Shown here: positions 8,295 to 16,822 of the stretch, piece by piece
Position numbering within the stretch: the stretch's first letter is position 1
How the letters are laid out: each line of letters opens with the position of its first letter
Source: Flavobacteriales bacterium
Lineage (GTDB): Bacteria > Bacteroidota > Bacteroidia > Flavobacteriales_F > PHOS-HE28
NCBI GenBank assembly: GCA_016717305.1
Contig: JADKFY010000002.1
Coordinates: 62,001-126,000, forward strand
Direction of reading: 5' to 3'
DNA length: 64,000 bases
Position numbers and translations under genes: made by a program
Notes under the pieces: model-generated
The model's input: only the letters and a program-made list of their open reading frames with translations
The model's database searches: none
Told to the model about the DNA's origin: nothing

Positions 8295-10949
8295 ATGTCC
8301 AAGACCCTCAAGTCCGAAACTCCGTTGATGCAACAATACAACGGTGTAAAGGCACAGTACCCCGATGCCTTGGTGCTCTTCCGCATAGGTGATTTCTATG
8401 AAACCTTCGGGAGTGATGCCATATCCGCATCCGGCATCCTCGGCATCACCCTTACCAAGAGGAACAACGGTGGGCAAGATGTTGAATTGGCCGGGTTCCC
8501 TCACCATTCCTTGGACAACTATCTACCTAAACTTGTTCGTGCCGGTTTTCGTGTAGCGATCTGCGATCAACTTGAAGATCCCAAGACCACCAAAACGATC
8601 GTGAAGCGCGGTGTTACCGAAGTGGTCACCCCTGGAGTGGCCTATGGCGATGATGTAGTGGACCACCGGAGCAACAATTGGCTAGCAGCTGTTTACGGTC
8701 ATCAAGGGCGATATGGTGCCGCCTTCCTTGATATCAGCACGGGCGAATTTTTGGTGGCGGAAGAAACAGCCGAGGAGATCGGCCGTTTGATCGATCGTCA
8801 TGCTCCTTCGGAACTCTTGGTGCCCAAGGGGGGCAAGGACGATTTCATCTTGGAACTATGCACGCAACGCAATACTTTTTCCTTGGACGATTGGGCCTTC
8901 ACCGATGATTTTGCACGCGAACGCCTTTTGCAACAGTTCGGTACGACCAGCCTGAAGGGTTTTGGTATCGAAGAGCTCAAGTTCGGGCAAAGGGCAGCGG
9001 GTGCCGTACTGCATTACTTGGGTGAAACGCGCCATGATCGACTGGCGCATTTGGATCGCCTTGGCCGACTACGTCCCGATGCTTACGTGGGATTGGACAG
9101 ATTCACGGTGCGGAACTTGGAGTTAGTAACACCGGTGAACGAAGGAGGGCGGACCCTCTTGCAGGCCCTGGATCGATGCACAACCGCCATGGGGTCCCGC
9201 TTGTTGAAGCGCTGGCTCCTTTTCCCGTTGGTCGATGCCGTAGAGATCACCCACCGGCTTGACCATGTGGAGGCCTTGATCGGGGATGGCAATTTGGTCG
9301 GAACCATGGGGGAGGAGCTGAAGAATGTTGGCGATCTTGAGCGATTGGCAGGCAAAGCGGCTGCGGGACGGATCAATCCTCGTGAAATGCTGCAGGTCCA
9401 TTACGCGTTGGAAGCGGCGGGTCGTTTGCGCAATGCCTTTGCTAAATGCGCCGGAAGAATGGGGATTGCAGCGGATGGGATCCATGTTCCGGAAGGTCTA
9501 TCCGTGCGCATTTCGGCAACGATCGAACCGGAGACACCGGTGAATTTGGCGAAGGGCGGTGTTGTTCGTGCGGGCGTGAACAGCGAACTGGACGAATTGC
9601 GCCATATCAGTAGCCACGCCAAGGAGCTTTTGCTGGAGGTGCAACGACGTGAGACCGATCGCACCGGGATAAGTTCACTGAAGGTCGGTTTCAATAACGT
9701 GTTCGGCTATTACTTGGAAGTTCGGAACGCTCACAAGGCAAAAGTTCCACCGGAGTGGGTGCGCAAGCAGACCTTGGTGGGCGCAGAGCGTTACATCACG
9801 GACGAGCTCAAGTCGCTCGAAGAAAAGATCCTGAGTGCCGAAGAGCGGATCATGGCTCTGGAAGTCGACCATTTCGCGACCTTGGTAGAGGATGTGGTAG
9901 CACAAGTGGGTGAGGTGAGAACACTGGCCATGGCTTTGGCGGAATGGGACGTTCTGCGCGCCTTTGCTGTAAATGCAGTTGCTTGGAAGTATGGTAGACC
10001 TGTCATCTCCATGGATCGCCAATTGGATATCCGTGGTGGAAGACACCCGGTGATCGAACAGCAACTGCCGCCTGGCACGGCCTATGTTCCGAACGACTTG
10101 CTCCTGGATCCGGAGGACCGGCAACTGGTCATGATCACTGGCCCGAACATGAGCGGGAAATCCGCCTTGTTGAGGCAAACGGCGCTCATTACGCTCATGG
10201 CACAGATCGGCAGTTACGTACCGGCATCATCGGCAACCATAGGCCTGGTGGATCGCATTTTCACACGGGTCGGGGCATCGGACAACCTGACGACGGGAGA
10301 GAGCACCTTCATGGTGGAAATGAATGAGACCGCTAGCATTCTCAACAATTTGAGCGAACGCAGTTTGGTGCTTTTGGATGAGATCGGCCGGGGCACGAGC
10401 ACGTATGATGGAATCTCCATCGCATGGGCGATCACCGAATACCTGCACGACCATACCGGCCGCCCAAAAACGCTCTTCGCAACGCATTACCATGAATTGA
10501 ATGAGATGGCGGCCACTTTTCCGCGGGTGCGCAATGCCAACGTGGCCGTGCGCGAGGCCGATGGCAAAGTTCTTTTTCTGAGGAAATTGGTTCCTGGTGG
10601 TAGTGATCGCAGCTTTGGGATCCATGTGGCCCAATTGGCCGGCATGCCTGCCCGGGTGCTTGCCCGTGCCCACAAAGTGTTGGCCCATTTGGAGGCTAGC
10701 CATAGTGGCGACTTGGGTGCAGCCCCCTCCAACGACGGACCCAAGAACAGTGGACGGGTCAATGCTGAAGGCATAACCCGTGACCTGCAGATGAGCATTT
10801 TCCAATTGGACGATCCAGCATTGCAGCGTATCCGGGAAGAGATCGAGACCCTGGACATCAATACGCTTACCCCAGTTGAGGCTTTGTTGAAGCTCAACGA
10901 GATCAAACGGATGGTGGTGCCGAAAAAGGCCAGGAAAGTTGAAGGTTGA
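8295..10949 (+). CDS. mutS: DNA mismatch repair protein MutS
   Basis: Recognises base mismatches and small loops and starts repair with MutL. 884 residues from the ATG at 8295; an in-frame GTG at 8283 would add four residues. The mismatch-binding Phe-x-Glu is in IGDFYETFG. The ATPase domain has Walker A TGPNMSGKS, Walker B LVLLDEIGRGTSTYDG and the following ATHYHEL. The C-terminal tail with the dimerisation helix-turn-helix (TPVEALLKLNEIKRMV) is present, so this is the full MutS1 form. Confidence 0.97.
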   Translation: MSKTLKSETPLMQQYNGVKAQYPDALVLFRIGDFYETFGSDAISASGILGITLTKRNNGGQDVELAGFPHHSLDNYLPKLVRAGFRVAICDQLEDPKTTKTIVKRGVTEVVTPGVAYGDDVVDHRSNNWLAAVYGHQGRYGAAFLDISTGEFLVAEETAEEIGRLIDRHAPSELLVPKGGKDDFILELCTQRNTFSLDDWAFTDDFARERLLQQFGTTSLKGFGIEELKFGQRAAGAVLHYLGETRHDRLAHLDRLGRLRPDAYVGLDRFTVRNLELVTPVNEGGRTLLQALDRCTTAMGSRLLKRWLLFPLVDAVEITHRLDHVEALIGDGNLVGTMGEELKNVGDLERLAGKAAAGRINPREMLQVHYALEAAGRLRNAFAKCAGRMGIAADGIHVPEGLSVRISATIEPETPVNLAKGGVVRAGVNSELDELRHISSHAKELLLEVQRRETDRTGISSLKVGFNNVFGYYLEVRNAHKAKVPPEWVRKQTLVGAERYITDELKSLEEKILSAEERIMALEVDHFATLVEDVVAQVGEVRTLAMALAEWDVLRAFAVNAVAWKYGRPVISMDRQLDIRGGRHPVIEQQLPPGTAYVPNDLLLDPEDRQLVMITGPNMSGKSALLRQTALITLMAQIGSYVPASSATIGLVDRIFTRVGASDNLTTGESTFMVEMNETASILNNLSERSLVLLDEIGRGTSTYDGISIAWAITEYLHDHTGRPKTLFATHYHELNEMAATFPRVRNANVAVREADGKVLFLRKLVPGGSDRSFGIHVAQLAGMPARVLARAHKVLAHLEASHSGDLGAAPSNDGPKNSGRVNAEGITRDLQMSIFQLDDPALQRIREEIETLDINTLTPVEALLKLNEIKRMVVPKKARKVEG

Positions 10950-11014
10950 GGTAGTTGGCAAGTTGGACGTTGAATGTCCACAACCTCTTCAACCCCTCAC
11001 CTTCTCAACTCAAT

Positions 11015-11045
11015 TTTGCCCATTCCTTAACTCCTACTATATTTG
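11015..11045 (+). promoter_or_regulatory. Strong promoter of tRNA-Gly
   Basis: TTTG (-33) at 11015-11018, a 19-base spacer and TATATTTG (-7) at 11038-11045. Both boxes match the Bacteroidota consensus fully. The tRNA begins 10 bases after the -7 box. Confidence 0.85.
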
Positions 11046-11054
11046 CCGCCCATT

Positions 11055-11127
<73 letters not shown>

Positions 11128-11132
11128 CAAAG

Positions 11133-11155
11133 TGCCTTCTTCGGAAGGCATTTTT
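11133..11155 (+). terminator. Rho-independent terminator after tRNA-Gly
   Basis: Stem TGCCTTC/GAAGGCA with a TTCG loop, followed by five T. Starts six bases after the tRNA. Confidence 0.9.
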
Positions 11156-11248
11156 GCTTTACGACGCATAGGGACGGTAGAGTACCGTTCCTTTGTGTCC
11201 AGCTAAGGACCGTAGCGTTGTTCGTCTGGAATGAAAGACCAGAATAAT

Positions 11249-11336
11249 GCCCGGGTGGTGAAATGGTAGACACGAGGGACTTAAAATCCCTTGGTCCGCA
11301 AGGGCTGTGCCGGTTCGAGTCCGGCCCCGGGCACCA
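11249..11336 (+). tRNA. tRNA-Leu (anticodon UAA)
   Basis: Class II tRNA with a long variable arm. The acceptor stem is GCCCGGG/CCCGGGC, the anticodon loop is CTTAAAA between GAGGGA and TCCCTT (anticodon TAA), and the T arm contains GGTTCGAGTCC. The 3' CCA is encoded (11334-11336), unlike in the glycine tRNA nearby. No terminator separates it from the gluQRS-like gene. Confidence 0.96.
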
Positions 11337-11358
11337 TGGTCCTGCTGATCGAGATAAT

Positions 11359-12235
11359 ATGGTTGACTTGAAAAGGACCGGAGCGGGGTCCACTCGGCTG
11401 GCCCCTACTCCCAGTGGTTTCTTGCACATGGGGAATGCCATCAATTTTCTATTGACGGAAAAACTGGCTCGAGCATTGGGCTGGAATGTCCGTTTACGCA
11501 TAGATGACCTGGATGCTGAACGTGTACGGCCGAATTACGTGGAAGATATTTTCCGTTCGCTGGAATGGCTAGGGATCACTTGGGATGAAGGTCCATCCGG
11601 TCCGGCTGATCATTATGCCAGTTGGTCCCAGCAACTGCGTTTGGCGCGCTATGGGGAATTGGTCGAGGCATTGCACCATGGAGGGCACCTCTACGGATGC
11701 ACCTGTACTCGCTCACAATTGCGAACAGTCGCAACTGATGGGCGCTATCCAGGAACCTGTCGAGAGGCGGGTCAAACAATAGACGATCCGGATAGTACGT
11801 GGCGGCTACGAATACCGGAAGGCACGATCGTAAGGGTGAATACGCTTCAAGGGGAAGTGTTGGAAGTGGACCTGGCCCTGACCATGGGCGATCCTGTGGT
11901 TCGGCATCGGATGTCCGGCCAGGCGAGTGGTCGTGTATCCTACCAGATCGCATCCTTGGCGGATGACCTGGACTTCCGGGATCACCCACATTGTTCGCGG
12001 TGCGGACTTGCTCCCATCGACGGCCTGCCAGTTGCACCTTGCTAAATTAGTGGGGTTGAAGTCGTTCGAGGCGGTCAGCTTCCATCACCATGACTTGGTC
12101 TTAGGCCCAACTGGCGATAAATTGTCCAAGACCGAAGGGGCTACTTCACTGAGCTCGTTGCGGGCACGAGGGGTCAGCACGAAAGTACTTCATCGCCAAG
12201 CCGATACGTTGGTAGAAAAGCTGCTCAACTCCTGA
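11359..12235 (+). pseudogene. Glutamyl-Q tRNA(Asp) synthetase-like gene, broken by a +1 frameshift
   Basis: Resembles GluQRS, which glutamylates queuosine in tRNA-Asp, or the catalytic core of GltX. The first part (206 codons from the ATG at 11359) holds the nucleotide-binding APTPSGFLHMGNA motif (HIGH-like) and a zinc motif CTC ... RYPGTC. At 11976-11977 the run TTCC has one C too many: without it, DDLDF joins directly to GITHIVRGADLLPSTACQ in the next frame, which runs to 12235 and contains the KLSKT (KMSKS-like) motif and a normal end. As given, the first frame stops at 12045. Both parts look otherwise intact, so this is either a recent mutation or a sequencing error. Its end overlaps the convergent Fic-like gene by 11 bases. 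Confidence 0.85.
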
Positions 12236-13385
12236 ATCCGCGTACGATCTCCCGACGCGCGCGCACCCCCTCGGCAGTCCGTTGCAATGCACCGCGATCC
12301 ACTAATGCGTCCACATCACGCTGAAGCGTCTTGTTCGACACTCCTGCGTAGAGACGAGCCAGTTCCGGGTCCAATTGGGAGATCATGCCTATGGCCGTCG
12401 GTTCCTGTTCCTCGTAAAGCCCAAGCAAAAGTGCTCGATGACGCTCCATGACCGGACCTTTTTCCCCAAGGAGAAGGTTTTCGACATGGGCACGCCATTG
12501 ACCATGGGTCTGTGCATTCCGGATCGCTCCGACAAGTTCCTTTAAACCGTCCAACAGGCCGCGTAGGCTATAGGCCAAGAATGGAATGGGATCGCCCATG
12601 CCTTGGGCAGCATGGCCGATCTGTCGCAAGAACTCCGGACGTGACCGATGGTAATGGACCGCGGTCAAGTGGGTCCACGCACCGGCAAGTCCACCTATTG
12701 CCAAAAGATGCTGCCCCACGAGACCGGCAACCCGATAGCCCGCTGATCCAAAAGGCTGGATCCAAGCTAGATACAGTTCGGCGATCATGCTTCTGAGCAA
12801 CGCGTAATGAGGAGCTTCTTCTGGTGCCGGCGGCGCTAGATCAGGGCTGGCCAACCAGTCACACAGCTCCATCATGAACAGCGGGATCATCTCGGACGGG
12901 ACTCCGGGCAGTTCACCCGGACCCATGGGTCCATTGCGCCATGCATTTGTTGGTGCAACATTCGGGGTGCGTCCCAAAGCGGATCGGTAGCCCAATATCC
13001 TTTCTGGGGACAAACTCGGAACGGAGGTGGCGAATTCCAATTGAAGGCTTGTAAGAGCATCTCGGAAATGATCCACATCCTCGATCTCTTGTGCGCGAGT
13101 TGATGGCACCTTGGAACGACCCTCCACGTACATGAGCAGTTGTTCAGCGCGCAGTGTCGAGCCGTCCAGCGCTACGCGGGCCAAAAGTCCGTATGCGTTC
13201 AACTCCAGGTCCAAGGATCGGCTTTCCATAGGTGGCAATGGTGCCCCGCGAAGGGTTTGGACCAATGCCATGCATTCACCTAAAAGCAGCCAGAAAGAAG
13301 GCGGGGCTTGCTTAAGTTCGGTCTTGAATCGTATCCAAGTAATTGTCTCGTCGAATGGCCCCATGAATGTCCAAAGGTCCTGCAT
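12225..13385 (-). CDS. Degenerate Fic-domain protein with C-terminal winged helix
   Basis: 386 residues from the ATG at 13385; a start at 13466 would add 27 residues. The overall layout follows Fic proteins: a vestigial inhibitory helix (ARVALDGSTLRAEQL, where class II proteins have S/TxxxEG), a PPLM-like stretch (PSEMIPLFMMELCDWL), and the active-site region AWIQPFGSAGYRVAGL. The canonical motif HPFx(D/E)GNGR is altered here: His is Gln, the acidic residue is absent and GNGR reads AGYR. The end (LARLYAGVSNKTLQRDVDAL) looks like a winged-helix DNA-binding domain. AMP transfer is therefore unlikely. It may be a regulator or a decaying gene. Fic membership is inferred from pattern and needs a profile search. 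Confidence 0.65.
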   Translation of the reverse strand: MQDLWTFMGPFDETITWIRFKTELKQAPPSFWLLLGECMALVQTLRGAPLPPMESRSLDLELNAYGLLARVALDGSTLRAEQLLMYVEGRSKVPSTRAQEIEDVDHFRDALTSLQLEFATSVPSLSPERILGYRSALGRTPNVAPTNAWRNGPMGPGELPGVPSEMIPLFMMELCDWLASPDLAPPAPEEAPHYALLRSMIAELYLAWIQPFGSAGYRVAGLVGQHLLAIGGLAGAWTHLTAVHYHRSRPEFLRQIGHAAQGMGDPIPFLAYSLRGLLDGLKELVGAIRNAQTHGQWRAHVENLLLGEKGPVMERHRALLLGLYEEQEPTAIGMISQLDPELARLYAGVSNKTLQRDVDALVDRGALQRTAEGVRARREIVRGFRS

Positions 13386-13742
13386 TTTGAAATGGTTGAT
13401 TCCTAGTTGACTGGACTCATCATCAACATAGAAATGTCCATACCCATGTCCCCGTAGATGCCACACGGTATGTCGCCAGTGTTGGCACTGGTTCTGCCGA
13501 CCATCATCCTATTAGTTATCAAGAGGTATGATCGCCTAGCGCTGCCCACCAAAAGTCAATCCGGAAACGGGGAGTGTTCGCAGTCCCGCAGTGCTGCCGG
13601 GACGGCCCCGGTTATCCGGAGTCTCCAATGCTTTTCGAAGCAATTCGTGGATCGAGCTTTCGCCAAGCTTGCCCCCCTTCGTGAAGAACAAAATTCCGAG
13701 CTCGTAGATGGGGCTCGGCGATCCATCGACCAGGGCATCACC
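13386..13742. other. Region between the Fic-like gene and a lipoprotein
   Basis: No recognised gene. On the minus strand the lipoprotein frame stays open after its TAG stop for 68 more codons (13536-13742; includes ELGILFFTKGGKLGESSIH), which could be a lost extension, a small gene or chance. The start of the Fic-like gene is also uncertain here. Confidence 0.4.
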
Positions 13743-14435
13743 CTATACCCTCCCGTTCAAAAGAGCGATCAAGGTGATCAAAGCAGCGAAAGTCCCAAGG
13801 ATCATCGCACCCAATGCGAAGCCCTTCCCGGACCATTCGTACCGTCGTCCTTTTCGCAAGGCGATCGCGGCGATCACCAAGGTGGCCACAACGGCGATCA
13901 CCAGGATCACCGCATTCGTTCCCAGGATCCCATAGGCAACAGTTGCCAAGGCGAGAATGAACGCGGGCACGGCCCATTTGTTCCACACCTTAGGGGGCCT
14001 TTCCTCTTGGGTTTGAGAGGCTGGGGTCACTTTGCTCGCATTGGTCTGTCGCTCGTTGCCGAGCGATCCACCCGACTGGCTGGACTGGACCATGGCAATT
14101 GGTTCATTTTGGATCGAAAGGTTCCTTTCCACCTGAGCAAGTTGCGCTCCTTCGGGAATGGCCATGGCCGATTTAGGTTTAGCTAGTCTCTTCCACGTAG
14201 CCTCACGTCGTCCTGCTTTTGGAATTTGCGTTTCTACGACTTTTGGGAGTGGGAAGGTGGTTTGGCGTAAGGTAGATTCCTTCGACCTGATGCCGAGGTC
14301 CACATGCCAACCCCCACGGTGTTGCCGCTTCTGGAAACGCCCTTCGTGGACCCGCGGTTGCTGGGTTGAGCAGGCCGCCAAGAGGAGGGCCATGAACAAT
14401 ACCCAACGCGATCGGACCCAATAGTTAGCCTTCAT
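13743..14435 (-). CDS. Lipoprotein with two C-terminal membrane segments
   Basis: 230 residues from the ATG at 14435. An N-terminal signal with lipobox (LLLAACS) predicts lipidation near residue 22. A basic, low-complexity middle follows. The C-terminal part has two hydrophobic stretches (about residues 155-192 and 207-227), with a basic loop KGRRYEWSGKGFALGAM between them, like DUF4190-type small membrane domains. No catalytic motif is seen and the function is unknown. The same-strand adenine deaminase gene lies 72 bases upstream. Confidence 0.7.
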   Translation of the reverse strand: MKANYWVRSRWVLFMALLLAACSTQQPRVHEGRFQKRQHRGGWHVDLGIRSKESTLRQTTFPLPKVVETQIPKAGRREATWKRLAKPKSAMAIPEGAQLAQVERNLSIQNEPIAMVQSSQSGGSLGNERQTNASKVTPASQTQEERPPKVWNKWAVPAFILALATVAYGILGTNAVILVIAVVATLVIAAIALRKGRRYEWSGKGFALGAMILGTFAALITLIALLNGRV

Positions 14436-14507
14436 TTGCGGCTCAAGGTAGTTCGAAGGGTGGGGCGCACGACCGCGCAAGACCCCACGCTTCCCACACT
14501 AGCCGGT

Positions 14508-16130
14508 TCAACTTTCCACCAGTTGGAACAGATCACCATCGAACAATCCTTTGTCGCTCATTTTAAGGTGAGGGATCACGAGCAAGGCCATGAAGGAGAG
14601 GGTCATGTATGGTGCCCCAAGTTTGCTCCCTAATTCCTTCGCTTCCTTATCCATGGCCGAATATGCGTCGGCCACTGTATATGCATCCGCATCGGTCATG
14701 ATCCCTGCAACCGGTAGGGGAAGGATCCGATGGTGTGCCCCGTTCGCTAAGCTGATCCCACCCTTTTCGTGGATCACGAGGTTGATCGCAGCACAGAGGT
14801 CGTTATCATTCGTTCCCACAGCAACGATGTTGTGGCTGTCATGCGCTACACTTCCCGCAATGGCCCCTCGTTGCAGCCCGAAATTGGTGATCCAACCTAC
14901 GGCAGGCGCTGCATCGCGGTACCGGTTCACAACGGCGATCTTCAGTAGGTCCTTCGTTGGGTCGGCCACACAGGCGTTATTCTGGACCGTTGGTGGTATC
15001 CACAGCTTTTTGGTGATCAATTGACCATCCAGTGCTTCGATCACAAGCAAGTCCTTGTTCGTGGCCGCAATGCGGAATTGATCCGGTTGTTTTGGGCTGC
15101 AGGTGAAGAGGTTAGGTCGTTCACTGGAGACGCGTTCGATCAGCGAGCGGCCTTCTTCAGCAACCACTTGGCCTTGGATCCAGGTTCTCTTCACCTTGAA
15201 ATTGACGAGGTCTTCCAAAAGGATCAGGTCCGCGTGATCGCCTACTTGCAATTGACCGACCGGTAGTTCGTAGTGGATGATCGGCGCCAGGCACGCAGCA
15301 TGCAACACATCGAAGAGGTCGATCCCATGGGCAACGGCGCGCGCACAAAGGCTGTTGATATGCCCTTCAACTAAACTGTCCGGGTGTTTATCGTCGCTGC
15401 AGAACATCATGCTTCCGGCGTGGTCCACTAATAGCCCGATCAAAGCATCGAAGTTCTTGGCGGCACTGCCCTCGCGAATGAGGATCTTCATGCCATGGCC
15501 CAACTTATCCAAAGCTTCTTCCGCCGTGAAACACTCATGATCAGTGCTTATCCCGGCTGCGATGTATTGCTTGGCCATTTCACCACGAAGCCCGGGAGCG
15601 TGACCATCCACCGGTTTCCCGAGCCGGTGGGCGTGTGCGATCTTTTTCAGTACCTCCGGGTCTTTGTTAAGCACTCCCGGGAAATTCATCATTTCGCTCA
15701 AATACACGATCTCTGTTCGTTCCAACAGTTCGCCCACTTGGTCAGCATCCACCAGTGCACCGGCGGTCTCGAAGGTGGTGGCCGGCACGCAACTCGGTGC
15801 TCCGAAAAAGAAGTGGAATGGAACCCGTTTCCCGTTGTTGATCATGAAATCAACACCCGGTACACCCAGCACATTCGCGATCTCATGAGGGTCGCTGATG
15901 GTGGCTATTGTACCGTGCACCACGGCTAGCCGCGCAAATTCACTTGGAATGAGCATGGAGCTCTCCACATGCACATGTGCATCGATGAAGCCGGGTGTCA
16001 AATATCCATCGACCGGTCCAATGATCTCTGTAATGGAGGCGATCCGTCCATCTTCGATCACGACTTGGGCTGGAAAGATCCTTTTGGAGGGAATATCAAC
16101 GAGGTTTCCGGTAATGCGCTGCTTTGCCAT
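14508..16130 (-). CDS. ade: Adenine deaminase
   Basis: Converts adenine to hypoxanthine and ammonia in purine salvage; a metal-dependent amidohydrolase. 540 residues from the ATG at 16130, chosen because the protein then begins MAKQRITGNLVDI as in the family; an upstream extension of 33 codons looks non-coding. Motifs: metal-binding HVHVESS near residue 57, DPHEIANVLG near residue 87, DGHAPG and STDHE in the middle, and the C-terminal domain with VAHDSHNIVAVG and MTDADAYTV. No purine-linked neighbour is present. Confidence 0.95.
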   Translation of the reverse strand: MAKQRITGNLVDIPSKRIFPAQVVIEDGRIASITEIIGPVDGYLTPGFIDAHVHVESSMLIPSEFARLAVVHGTIATISDPHEIANVLGVPGVDFMINNGKRVPFHFFFGAPSCVPATTFETAGALVDADQVGELLERTEIVYLSEMMNFPGVLNKDPEVLKKIAHAHRLGKPVDGHAPGLRGEMAKQYIAAGISTDHECFTAEEALDKLGHGMKILIREGSAAKNFDALIGLLVDHAGSMMFCSDDKHPDSLVEGHINSLCARAVAHGIDLFDVLHAACLAPIIHYELPVGQLQVGDHADLILLEDLVNFKVKRTWIQGQVVAEEGRSLIERVSSERPNLFTCSPKQPDQFRIAATNKDLLVIEALDGQLITKKLWIPPTVQNNACVADPTKDLLKIAVVNRYRDAAPAVGWITNFGLQRGAIAGSVAHDSHNIVAVGTNDNDLCAAINLVIHEKGGISLANGAHHRILPLPVAGIMTDADAYTVADAYSAMDKEAKELGSKLGAPYMTLSFMALLVIPHLKMSDKGLFDGDLFQLVES

Positions 16131-16331
16131 GTGCGGCGCGAAGGTCGCAAAGGGTTTGGAATTGCGATCCGAAGTAGTGCCAACTTTGAACGACCATGAC
16201 CGATGGATCTTACAAGAGCAAATCACCATGAAGAGAAGCGGACCGTCACAATTTCAACTTTTCGCAGCGTGCTGTTCGCTATTGGGCTGAAGAGCAATTA
16301 AATTACCATCGTCCCGTGAATGGAAGCAACC

Positions 16332-16754
16332 ATGCTGAAACGATCAACCATCCTGTTTTCCGGAATGATGTTCGGCTATGCCCTTCTAGGCAGCGTGGTG
16401 TTCACGGGCGTTTGCTTGAGCAAACAACTGGTCGGTAAATGGTTGGTGGTGCAAGTCTTTAGTGTCGACCTACCGGCTGCAAATCCTCCTATATCACTTG
16501 AATTGGACAAGTATGGTAAATTGATCGGTCGATCCAGGTGTGGTGTATTCACCGGCCAATGGAGCACGGGTCAAAGCGCTCTGCGTTTCAAGGGATTGAT
16601 GCCATCTGCATGCGAATGCGGCGAGGCAAGGCAGTTGGAGCAAAGCCTGATCCGGGCAATGGGGACTGCGGAGCAACACAGGTTGGACAAGAACGGGCTC
16701 GTGCTAATGCACAACGGTAAAGCAGTGGCCAAGCTGGTTCATTCACGAACGTGA
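16332..16754 (+). CDS. META-domain protein (HslJ/DUF306-like)
   Basis: 140 residues from the ATG at 16332 (an ATG at 16320 is equally possible). An N-terminal hydrophobic segment (about 5-32) suggests a signal peptide or membrane anchor. The rest follows the META pattern: LVGKWLVVQV, then LELDKYGKLIGRSRCGVFTG, a cysteine pair ACECGEARQLEQSL, and an end LDKNGLVLMHNGKAVAKL. META proteins are envelope proteins of unclear function, some heat-inducible; here the gene ends facing dnaJ-grpE. Confidence 0.7.
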   Translation: MLKRSTILFSGMMFGYALLGSVVFTGVCLSKQLVGKWLVVQVFSVDLPAANPPISLELDKYGKLIGRSRCGVFTGQWSTGQSALRFKGLMPSACECGEARQLEQSLIRAMGTAEQHRLDKNGLVLMHNGKAVAKLVHSRT

Positions 16755-16822
16755 ACCGAATTCCGTAGCTCCAAGGGCGCTTGCTCGTGCAACGTTACGC
16801 CCCGACCAGATCTGTGAACGTT

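Noticed and set aside
13458..14186. Long plus-strand frame (242 codons) over the lipoprotein
   Set aside because: It lies antisense to a lipoprotein with a clear signal and lipobox, and its own protein has no recognisable features.
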